In this document: positions 1 through 6,538 of the stretch, piece after piece
Layout: each line of letters opens with the position of its first letter
Numbering within the stretch: the first letter of the stretch is position 1
Source: an uncultured Bacteroidales bacterium
Lineage (GTDB): Bacteria; Bacteroidota; Bacteroidia; Bacteroidales; F082
Reading direction: 5' to 3'
Length of the DNA stretch: 22,561 nt
NCBI GenBank assembly: GCA_937926515.1
Contig: CALAZZ010000065.1
Coordinates: 1-22,561 of the forward strand
Notes under the pieces: generated by a model
The model's database searches: none
Told to the model about the DNA's origin: nothing
The model's input: only the letters and a program-made list of their open reading frames with translations
Program-made: the position numbers and the translations under genes

Positions 1-1
1 T

Positions 2-42
2 CCAATTGAATCCCTGCTATCTTTACCTTTTCCCTCAATTGG
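2..42 (-). other. 8-bp inverted repeat in the leader of an off-window leftward gene
   Basis: The arms CCAATTGA (2-9) and TCAATTGG (35-42) are perfectly complementary with 25 bases between them. They lie just downstream, in the minus-strand sense, of the promoter at 48-78, so they would fall in the 5' leader of a gene that starts beyond the left edge. Pairing across 25 bases with an AT-rich stem is weak, and the repeat may be fortuitous. Confidence 0.25.
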
Positions 43-47
43 GGCTG

Positions 48-78
48 CAAAATTAAACTGTTTTTAATTATCAGCAAA
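48..78 (-). promoter_or_regulatory. Bacteroidota promoter for a leftward gene outside the window
   Basis: On the minus strand TTTG (78-75) and TAATTTTG (55-48) are separated by 19 bases, matching the TTTG / TAnnTTTG -33/-7 pattern known from Bacteroides. Transcription would start near 42 and run out of the window. No start codon for the served gene is visible. Confidence 0.55.
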
Positions 79-219
79 ACATTTCAAGAAATTATTTTAA
101 AATATCCTGAACTTATTTTTTAACAGCCTAACAGCCCGAGATATATTGTAAAGAGATTTTTATTTAAATGTTTCGAAAAAAAAACTGCTCTATTAAATTG
201 ATGCAACCTTGCGAAATAA

Positions 220-963
220 TTATTCGAAATTTAGTTGATCAATATAATAAGGTATCATCTTCCGCCACCAAATCCAATCATGATCCACATCATGACCCCA
301 GAAATCGATGCGGGCTGGAATGGCTTTGTGTTCTAATATCCTTTTCATCTCGTGCGTATCCGCTACAGCCTCTTCCTCCCATTTACCTTGACCGGTAGCG
401 ATAATGATTTGGTTTTTGCGTAGTTGATTCAGAACTGTTGGGTCTTCCAGATTACGCAAATAAAAAAGAGGTGAGTTGAAATAAATGGCATCGTCTTGAA
501 AATTACCAATAAGTGGTTTTAAATCATACATCCCGCTGATGGCAACTACTGTATCAAACACAAAAGGATGCTTAAAGAAGAAATTAGCAGCATGATAAGC
601 TCCCATACTAAAACCTGTTGTGGCAATACATATATTATTGTTGTTACAATTGGTATGGATAAATGGGACAACTTCATGTGTGATATACCCTTCGTATTGA
701 CTACCCCAGTAAGAACGGTGGTTTACATCGGCAGAAGGGTGCGCCCAGGCTTCGTAATCGATGCTGTCCGGTGCGATGATTTTAATTTTACCGTCGTTAA
801 TAAAAGGGGCCAGCACGCCAATGATTCCGTAGTCCTCAGATTCATGATAACGACCTCCCTGAGTTGGAAAAATAATAATGGGTTTGCCATAATGGCCATA
901 AACCACTAGTTCCATATCGCGGCTCAGGCGCTCGCTATGCCATTTATGATGTTCAGTGTGCAT
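220..963 (-). CDS. Alpha/beta-hydrolase esterase (putative serine esterase, esterase D-like)
   Basis: This 247-residue protein has no signal peptide and should be cytoplasmic. It has an alpha/beta-hydrolase pattern: the first strand IIIFPTQGG near residues 29-37, the nucleophile elbow GFSMG at 117-121 with Ser119 as nucleophile, and a C-terminal histidine in the segment WGHDVDHDW (His224 or His228). The acid residue cannot be assigned with certainty. The closest known fold group is the esterase D / PF00756-like proteins that cleave small carboxylic or thioesters. The ATG at 963 lies 9 bases after the stop of the upstream ATP-grasp gene, so the two are almost certainly co-transcribed, and the esterase may act on the product or substrate of that ligase. 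The substrate is unknown. The family call is secure; the role is inference. Confidence 0.8.
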   Translation of the reverse strand: MHTEHHKWHSERLSRDMELVVYGHYGKPIIIFPTQGGRYHESEDYGIIGVLAPFINDGKIKIIAPDSIDYEAWAHPSADVNHRSYWGSQYEGYITHEVVPFIHTNCNNNNICIATTGFSMGAYHAANFFFKHPFVFDTVVAISGMYDLKPLIGNFQDDAIYFNSPLFYLRNLEDPTVLNQLRKNQIIIATGQGKWEEEAVADTHEMKRILEHKAIPARIDFWGHDVDHDWIWWRKMIPYYIDQLNFE

Positions 964-972
964 GGTTATTTA

Positions 973-2136
973 TTAGTTATGGCTGTGAATGGCGCGCTGC
1001 ACCTCATACATTCGATCAAGCTTCTCTGTCCGGATCAGGTAATTGTAGTTGCCCATGGCTCCTGCAAGTGCCTTGTCAACTGGAGCATGGAAAATAATAT
1101 CCTCGCTATATTTATCCATGACCTGCGCATGGCTGAGTGTATAGTCATACTTATCCTTTCTGCTTACAAAGCACACGAAGTATTTGTGCTCGTAGTTGAG
1201 CGTTTGCTTGCTATTTACAACCACATCTGCCCAAACTCGAAAGATATCGATCTCACAGGCATAATTGAACATATCAATAATATATCCTCCTGGTGGTCGC
1301 ATATTTACTTCCACCGCAACAAGCCTATCAGTTTCATATTCCCTAAAATATTCGAAGTGAAAGAACCTTCCTTTCACCTTAAAGGCCTTTATTGTTCTAA
1401 GTCCAATTTCCATTAGGTCTTTCTCGATGTCGCGTTTGGTGAAAAGGTAAATATGTTCATCGTCCTGCACAACCTCCATCACTCCTTTTTCATTCTCAAG
1501 TGAATTACTAAAAAGTAACTTGCCATTCATATCAACAAGCCCATCAAAAGAAATCAGTGTGCCTTTGATAAATTCTTCAATGATATAATCATGGTCAGGC
1601 TTATTTCGGAAAAAGAATTCCAGGTCTTTTTGATCTTTTAATTTAAATGTTCCACCTGCACCAACTCCTGAATTAGGTTTGGCTACCATAGGATACCCAA
1701 CCTGATCGGCAAATTGAATGGCTTCATTAAGGTTTTTTATTACTTTACCTCGTGCCACATCAATGTTATTATTCAGGTAAACCTTCTTCATCTCTGATTT
1801 TTTCTTTATGGGATCAAGCTGATTGGCCTTGATGCCTTTGATGTTGAAGTCGGTTCTGAGTTTGGCTTCGGTTTCAAGCCAGTATTCATTGTGAGAATCA
1901 ATGCCGTCAATTTTACCGTATTTATGCGTGAAATAACCGACCGCTCTTACAAGTTGATCATAATCATGCAGATCATCTACACGGTAGTATTCAGTGAGCC
2001 ATTCTTTTAATTCGGCTTTTAAATCGTCGTAGGGACTATCTCCAATTCCAAGAACAGTCGCCCCAGCCTCCTTCAGTGCCCTGCTGAAATGAATAAAATT
2101 TGGTGGAAAATAAGGCGAAAAGTGAATATAATTCAT
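973..2136 (-). CDS. ATP-grasp domain carboxylate ligase (carbamoyl-phosphate synthase large-chain-like)
   Basis: The protein is 387 residues from the ATG at 2136. An in-frame TTG 36 bases upstream would add a non-conserved tail and overlap the promoter, so I reject it. The N-terminal 110 residues resemble a pre-ATP-grasp Rossmann domain. The ATP-grasp region carries Lys153 in VAKPNSG, a glycine-rich loop SGVGAGG at 156-162, Glu187-Glu188 for adenine/ribose contact, and the metal-binding pair Glu276/Asn278 in VEVNMRPPGG. Proteins of this fold activate a carboxylate as an acylphosphate and join it to an amine or thiol. The motif order resembles biotin carboxylase or carbamoyl-phosphate synthase chains, but the protein is far too short for either and lacks a glutaminase. 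It is the first gene of a two-gene unit with the esterase. The substrate cannot be read from the sequence. Confidence 0.8.
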   Translation of the reverse strand: MNYIHFSPYFPPNFIHFSRALKEAGATVLGIGDSPYDDLKAELKEWLTEYYRVDDLHDYDQLVRAVGYFTHKYGKIDGIDSHNEYWLETEAKLRTDFNIKGIKANQLDPIKKKSEMKKVYLNNNIDVARGKVIKNLNEAIQFADQVGYPMVAKPNSGVGAGGTFKLKDQKDLEFFFRNKPDHDYIIEEFIKGTLISFDGLVDMNGKLLFSNSLENEKGVMEVVQDDEHIYLFTKRDIEKDLMEIGLRTIKAFKVKGRFFHFEYFREYETDRLVAVEVNMRPPGGYIIDMFNYACEIDIFRVWADVVVNSKQTLNYEHKYFVCFVSRKDKYDYTLSHAQVMDKYSEDIIFHAPVDKALAGAMGNYNYLIRTEKLDRMYEVQRAIHSHN

Positions 2137-2169
2137 GTTTTCTTTTGTTGTGTGCTTTTTAAGTGGGCG

Positions 2170-2177
2170 CAAAACTA
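2170..2177 (-). promoter_or_regulatory. -7 element for the ATP-grasp/esterase operon
   Basis: The minus strand reads TAGTTTTG, a full match to TAnnTTTG, which puts the transcript start near 2164 and gives a leader of roughly 28 bases before the ATG at 2136. No clear -33 TTG is present at the usual distance. Confidence 0.45.
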
Positions 2178-2534
2178 AAAAAAGTTCTTATGATGCTGTG
2201 AGATTTTTCTAATGTTGTGTGCAAATACGTGGAACTTCAACTTAATATTTTGATATTCTATTCTTTTAACTATTATCTGACCTGATCTACCTCCACTATT
2301 TACAACTTATTTTCATTTTCAAGGTTTGAAACAGGTGAAACTATAAATAATTATTGCGATAGTCCATACTGCTCAAATAACGGTAATGAAGATCAATACA
2401 GGAATTAAACGGCCCGGTTATTTATGAGTTTAATGAATAGCGAATCACATTCTGCTTTTACTTAGTGTAGGGCACTAAAGCTGCAAAGCATCAATATCTG
2501 CATGGTGTTTCAACCTAACAAGCTTCTATTTTCA

Positions 2535-2542
2535 TAAATTTG
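2535..2542 (+). promoter_or_regulatory. -7 element for holB
   Basis: TAAATTTG matches TAnnTTTG and would start transcription near 2548, about 19 bases before the ATG at 2567. It contains the TTG codon that would otherwise be the upstream start, which argues for the ATG. No -33 TTG is visible at the expected spacing. Confidence 0.45.
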
Positions 2543-2566
2543 TGCCTCACAAACCCGCATCTTACT

Positions 2567-3703
2567 ATGCAATTTGCTGATGTCATTGGCCAGAAGTCGA
2601 TCAAAAAGCAGTTGATTCAATCAGTGAATGAAAACAGGGTAAGCCATGCTCAGCTTTTTCTTGGCCCGGAAGGTTCAGGTAAACTGGCACTAGCCCTTGC
2701 CTATGCTCAATACATTAACTGCAGCAACCGAAGTCAGGATGATAGTTGCGGCCTTTGTCCATCCTGTATCAAGATGAGTAAATTAAGTCATCCTGACCTT
2801 CATTTTGTGTTTCCGACCACAACCAACAAAAAAATAAAAAAGGATGCTGAATCCAGATTGTTTTTAGAGGATTGGCGTGCATTTGTTTTGAAAAATGATG
2901 CCTATGTGGGGCTTAATAAATGGTTTGCTCACATTGGTGTTGAAAACAAACAGGGCACTATCTATGTTCGCGATGCGAACGAGATCATCAAAAAACTTAA
3001 TTTCAAAGCATACGAGGCAGAATATAAGGTGATGATCATCTGGATGGCAGAAAAAATCAATCAGCAGGCTGCCAATAAATTATTGAAATTATTAGAGGAA
3101 CCCCCTGAAAAAACCCTCTTTGTGCTCATTGCAGAAGAACAGGATCAAATTCTGGCCACAGTTCGTTCACGCTCATATATGGTAAAAATACCTCGAATAT
3201 CAGACGTGGATATGTTGGATGCGCTAACCACCAAGTATGACCTGCACAAGCCTGATGCACAATCAATAGCGCTTGTCGCACACGGAAATTGGCTGGAAGC
3301 ACAAAGACTTTTCGAAAATGCAGAGGATGAAAAATATAATTTCAGGACATTTCAGCATTGGATGAGATTGTGTTATCGAGGAGCCGTTATGGACCTGCTC
3401 GAGTTTACGACCAATATCTCCCGCATTGGCCGTGAAAAGCAGAAATCCTTTCTGAACTATGCCTTACAGATTTTACGCCATAGTCTATTGATAAGTAATA
3501 ATTTAGATAAGCTTGTGCGAACGGGCGATGATGAGAAAAAATTCAATCAAAATTTTTCGGCTTTTGTAAACCATCATAATGCAATCCCGATGATTAAGTT
3601 AATGGAAGAAGGCATTCAGCAAATTGAACGAAATGCTCATGCTGGCCTGCTATTTACCGATATCAGTTTTCAAATGATGAAACTATTAAAAACAAAGCCA
3701 TGA
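2567..3703 (+). CDS. holB: DNA polymerase III delta' subunit
   Basis: This 378-residue clamp-loader subunit of the AAA+ family helps open the sliding clamp and load it on primed DNA. The ATG at 2567 is chosen because MQFADVIGQ is the family's usual N-terminus; the TTG start at 2540 lies inside the promoter. The P-loop GPEGSGK is at residues 33-39. A four-cysteine zinc module follows (Cys52, 61, 64, 67), then the conserved segment AANKLLKLLEEPP. The Walker B position reads IIWMAEK rather than DEAH-like, and the sensor segment is RSRS rather than SRC. Loss of catalytic residues is typical of delta', which does not itself hydrolyse ATP, and separates it from DnaX. The gene stands alone, with a different regulatory unit downstream. 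Confidence 0.88.
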   Translation: MQFADVIGQKSIKKQLIQSVNENRVSHAQLFLGPEGSGKLALALAYAQYINCSNRSQDDSCGLCPSCIKMSKLSHPDLHFVFPTTTNKKIKKDAESRLFLEDWRAFVLKNDAYVGLNKWFAHIGVENKQGTIYVRDANEIIKKLNFKAYEAEYKVMIIWMAEKINQQAANKLLKLLEEPPEKTLFVLIAEEQDQILATVRSRSYMVKIPRISDVDMLDALTTKYDLHKPDAQSIALVAHGNWLEAQRLFENAEDEKYNFRTFQHWMRLCYRGAVMDLLEFTTNISRIGREKQKSFLNYALQILRHSLLISNNLDKLVRTGDDEKKFNQNFSAFVNHHNAIPMIKLMEEGIQQIERNAHAGLLFTDISFQMMKLLKTKP

Positions 3704-3789
3704 AGACTACCTATCTATTTCACATATTCCTTTTGATTTTAATGGTTTAGTTTTTCAAACGTTGTAAATGTAAACTTTTTAACATTTAT

Positions 3790-3805
3790 TACGAATTATT
3801 TCGTA
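3790..3805. promoter_or_regulatory. Upstream operator O1 of the blaI-M56 operon
   Basis: TACGAATTATTTCGTA is an interrupted palindrome with 6-base arms TACGAA / TTCGTA. It is the exact reverse complement of the second site at 3846-3861 and ends 8 bases before the -33 element. Winged-helix BlaI/MecI repressors bind such short dyads as dimers, usually with TACA/TGTA cores; the present core differs, so binding by the adjacent gene product is inference. Confidence 0.65.
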
Positions 3806-3813
3806 GTTTAGTC

Positions 3814-3844
3814 TTGACAAAAGGCAAATGACAATTTAATTTTG
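3814..3844 (+). promoter_or_regulatory. blaI promoter between two operators
   Basis: TTGACA (3814-3819) and TAATTTTG (3837-3844) are separated by 17 bases, giving a strong -33/-7 pair. The predicted transcript start near 3850 lies inside the second operator, so a bound repressor would block initiation. Confidence 0.7.
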
Positions 3845-3845
3845 C

Positions 3846-3861
3846 TACGAAATAATTCGTA
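3846..3861. promoter_or_regulatory. Downstream operator O2 of the blaI-M56 operon
   Basis: TACGAAATAATTCGTA begins one base after the -7 element and ends 4 bases before the blaI ATG. It is the same site as O1 in reverse orientation, with centres 56 bases apart. Its position over the transcription start is typical of an autoregulatory repressor. Confidence 0.7.
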
Positions 3862-3865
3862 TTTT

Positions 3866-4255
3866 ATGAACCTACCTATTAAGCCTACCGATTCAGAGCT
3901 TGAAATTCTTCAGGTTATTTGGGAAAACGGGCCTACAACCGTAAGACAGATCAACGATTTATTGAATCAGAAACGTACCGTTGGCTACACCACCACATTA
4001 AAACTGCTTCAGATTATGGCACAGAAAGGAATCGTGTCCGTTGACAAAAGCCAAAGGCAGCATATTTATGATGCCAGGCTAAATCAGGATGAAACCCAAC
4101 TGAGATTGATTGACCAGTTCTTAGAAACAACTTTCGGTGGATCAGCCAAAAAGCTGGTGATGCAGGTTCTGGGTAATAAAAAGCCAGGCAAACGCGAACT
4201 TGATGAGATCAAGGCATTGATCAACAGATTGGAAGGGGGTGAGCATGAATCTTAA
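3866..4255 (+). CDS. BlaI/MecI/CopY-family transcriptional repressor
   Basis: This 129-residue protein starts at ATG 3866. A TTG 24 bases upstream lies inside the -7 element and operator and is discounted. The N-terminal winged helix matches the family: LEILQVIWENGPTTVRQIND at residues 12-31, then GYTTTLKLLQIMAQKGIV around 40-57 with the conserved TT-T-LK-L--M--KG pattern of the recognition helix. The remaining half should form the dimerisation domain, the part that a cognate protease or partner inactivates in known Bla/Mec systems. Its last 11 bases overlap the start of the M56 gene, so translation is coupled. Two operators flank its promoter, which indicates autoregulation. There is no beta-lactamase in the window, so the regulated target is unknown. 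Confidence 0.9.
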   Translation: MNLPIKPTDSELEILQVIWENGPTTVRQINDLLNQKRTVGYTTTLKLLQIMAQKGIVSVDKSQRQHIYDARLNQDETQLRLIDQFLETTFGGSAKKLVMQVLGNKKPGKRELDEIKALINRLEGGEHES

Positions 4256-6443
4256 CCTATTCTACTTCTCCGAGTCAGTGATGTCAGGCATCGGTTATGC
4301 CTTGTTAAACAGCCTCTGGCAGGCAGCAATTATTGCAGGCATTGTTTATATCCTGCTCAGATTGATGAAAAATTATTCTGCATTGAGCCGATATTACCTT
4401 GCTTCGAGTGGGCTCATATTAATTGTATTGCAGCCTATAATAGCCATTTGGCGCCACCTCAGTCAGCAAGTACCCCTTTCAACTGCAGATATTACTGTGA
4501 GAGGTGATGAGCTTGTCAGCATCATCTATGTGCTTGCCGAAGCCAGTTTTGGCATTGATTCGATATGGGACAAAACCGGTCAATTCTTCAACCAAATGAG
4601 CACCCATTTCGTGTGGTTTTGGCTTATTGGCATGTTGATGATGATGTTCCGTTTAGGTGGAGGCTACCTATTGACCTACCGATTAAAGACCAGGAATATT
4701 CTCCCTGTAGACAAGCCAACTCAGAAGCTCGCGGATCAATTGGCTGAACGTCTTAAAATCAGGCGCAAGCTGTCGGTGATGGAATCGCTTAGGGTTGATT
4801 TTCCAATGGTGATCGGTTACTTTAAGCCTGTGGTGGTTATCCCTTTTGGCTTGCTTGGCCGCATCCCTTTTGAACAGGTCGAAATGATACTCGCACATGA
4901 ACTTGCACATGTTAAACGTGCTGATTTTTTAGTAAACCTCTTGCAATCGCTTATCGAAGTCATCCTTTTCTTTAATCCGTTTGTATGGTGGCTTTCATCA
5001 GTTATTCGTCATGAACGTGAAAACATATGTGATGATCTGGCCATGAGTATCACTGGCAAACAGACCATATTAGCAAAGGCTTTGGTCAGTTTATCCGAAA
5101 AACAGGATATTAAGCCTAATACACTGGCCGTTTACTTTAATAAATTCAAAACGATGAAAAGAATTGAACGTATTTTAAACAATCCACGACTTAAACCTTC
5201 AAACACCGAAAAGGCAGTAGTAAGCCTTATGGCCATCGTGGCGGTAATTATTATCGCAACGACCGGATCAAAGGCCGGAGCAGATATCACAGGTATCTAC
5301 AAGCCCACTTCCACACCCACAACTGAAATGGTATATGATGTGCTTCCTCCCGACACACTGGATCTCATTAAGGATGACAGCTCCAAATTAAAAAAGGAAA
5401 TCCTGCTTGAATTGGAAGAAGGAAGAATTATACGTGCTGTAGTCGACGGTAAGGAAATTGCACCCGAAGAACTTGAAAAAAAAGATTTTACCCTAATTGA
5501 CAAGGACACCACTATCATGAAAAGGGTTGAATTAAAAGGCGCCCATCCAAGATTTAAAACACTGATACTCGAAACCGACAAGTTTGAATGGCGGCAGAAC
5601 ATGGATACCATACAGGCCAAGCGATTCATATTCACTGATGAGGACTCCTTTAATTTCTTCAACCTTTCTGACGAAGATAAATTCATTTATAATTTCGAAG
5701 GTCCTGATGGGAAGCGATTCAGTTTTGATGCTTCTTGGAGGGATTCATTGATGAGGCATATCCCAAATTTTGACAGCATAAAAATGAAAGAAATCATCAA
5801 AAGTATGCGCCAGGCACTCTCAAGGCTTGATTCAACCGCAACTTTCCGTTATCATTTCGATATGCAAATTGATTCGGTGTTGCACAAACATGGTGTGATA
5901 CCGGGCAGTAAGTTTAGATTTAACAAAGACAGCCTCCTTCGATCCTTTGATAGCAAAACCCTAATATGGGAAGATGCCGAAGAAATCGAAAGGCAGATAC
6001 AGCAGAAAATGGAACTCTTGCAAAAAGAATTGGAAGCCTTACCTGGCGATATTGACAAGGAACAAATCTTAAAGGAAGTTGAGATGCGTCGAAAGGAAGT
6101 AGACAAACACCTAAAAGAAATGGAGCTCAGACGATCAGATTTTCACAGGGAATTGAAAAATTATATGATCCTTAAAGAAAAACAGTATCCCGATCTGTAT
6201 TTTGATGAGAAAACCGTTGATCAAGAAGCGCCGGGAGTTGAAAGAAAGTACCTGCATTTGCTCAAGGGAGAACTTATCGAGGAAGGAATAGCGAGCAGGG
6301 GTTCTTTGATCGTTATATCAGGCAAGCAGACCATCATTGACGGGCAGGTGTTAGATAACCGTACCCATAAACGCATCCTTAAACGGCTTGAACAATTGAC
6401 AGATAAAAAGCTGGAGAAGGACCAGGCGATGACCATACGCTAA
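4245..6443 (+). CDS. M56-family (BlaR1-like) membrane metallopeptidase with a non-PBP sensor tail
   Basis: The protein is 732 residues from ATG 4245, placed after GGAAGGGGG; GTG at 4239 is an alternative adding two residues. Hydrophobic segments lie near 14-38, 52-69, 121-144, about 233-254 and 323-341. The zinc site HELAH is at 218-222, with the third ligand probably Glu259 in RHERENICDD. This is the BlaR1/MecR1 protease module, which cleaves or triggers loss of its partner repressor when the outer domain senses a signal. In place of the penicillin-binding sensor of BlaR1, the roughly 390 residues after the last membrane segment are highly charged, with a probable coiled coil near 575-660 and a final segment around 680-700 rich in LIVISGKQTIIDG-type strands. 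No Ser-x-x-Lys penicillin-binding signature is seen there. The ligand is unknown. The gene overlaps the BlaI gene by 11 bases. Confidence 0.88.
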   Translation: MNLNLFYFSESVMSGIGYALLNSLWQAAIIAGIVYILLRLMKNYSALSRYYLASSGLILIVLQPIIAIWRHLSQQVPLSTADITVRGDELVSIIYVLAEASFGIDSIWDKTGQFFNQMSTHFVWFWLIGMLMMMFRLGGGYLLTYRLKTRNILPVDKPTQKLADQLAERLKIRRKLSVMESLRVDFPMVIGYFKPVVVIPFGLLGRIPFEQVEMILAHELAHVKRADFLVNLLQSLIEVILFFNPFVWWLSSVIRHERENICDDLAMSITGKQTILAKALVSLSEKQDIKPNTLAVYFNKFKTMKRIERILNNPRLKPSNTEKAVVSLMAIVAVIIIATTGSKAGADITGIYKPTSTPTTEMVYDVLPPDTLDLIKDDSSKLKKEILLELEEGRIIRAVVDGKEIAPEELEKKDFTLIDKDTTIMKRVELKGAHPRFKTLILETDKFEWRQNMDTIQAKRFIFTDEDSFNFFNLSDEDKFIYNFEGPDGKRFSFDASWRDSLMRHIPNFDSIKMKEIIKSMRQALSRLDSTATFRYHFDMQIDSVLHKHGVIPGSKFRFNKDSLLRSFDSKTLIWEDAEEIERQIQQKMELLQKELEALPGDIDKEQILKEVEMRRKEVDKHLKEMELRRSDFHRELKNYMILKEKQYPDLYFDEKTVDQEAPGVERKYLHLLKGELIEEGIASRGSLIVISGKQTIIDGQVLDNRTHKRILKRLEQLTDKKLEKDQAMTIR

Positions 6444-6508
6444 AAAAGATACAAATTAAGACTGTTCTGCATACCAGCTGATCAAAATACTGCATCATAT
6501 TAATTCCA

Positions 6509-6516
6509 TACATTTG
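6509..6516 (+). promoter_or_regulatory. -7 element for the double-ATPase ABC gene
   Basis: TACATTTG matches TAnnTTTG and lies 22 bases before the ATG at 6539, so the leader would be about 16 bases. No good -33 hexamer stands at 17-20 bases upstream. It suggests that this gene is transcribed separately from the M56 gene. Confidence 0.4.
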
Positions 6517-6538
6517 CTTTGTAGTTCCAAAGCAATCC

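Larger units (their letters stand above)
2137..2566. other. 430-base divergent intergenic region
   Basis: This AT-rich region separates the leftward ATP-grasp gene from rightward holB. It holds a -7 element facing each way (2170-2177 minus, 2535-2542 plus). I find no convincing ORF, tRNA, terminator or repeat in the remaining approximately 360 bases; the longest ATG reading I noted is about 13 codons. Confidence 0.6.

Noticed and set aside
212..226. CGAAATAATTATTCG resembles the blaI operator core
   Set aside because: The spacing between the CGAA and TTCG arms is longer than in the two operators, the outer TA bases are missing, and it lies at the stop codon of the esterase gene rather than at a promoter.
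2137..2566. Possible tRNA or small RNA in the 430-base spacer
   Set aside because: I found no cloverleaf arms, no CCA end and no terminator-like hairpin with a T-run.
3765..3788. Weak hairpin TAAATGT / ACATTTA downstream of holB
   Set aside because: Seven AT-rich pairs with a 10-base loop and no following T-run do not make a credible terminator; it also runs up to the operator.
5297..5686. Open frame of 129 codons on the minus strand opposite the M56 gene
   Set aside because: Serine-rich, low-complexity translation antisense to a convincing gene, with no promoter or family features.
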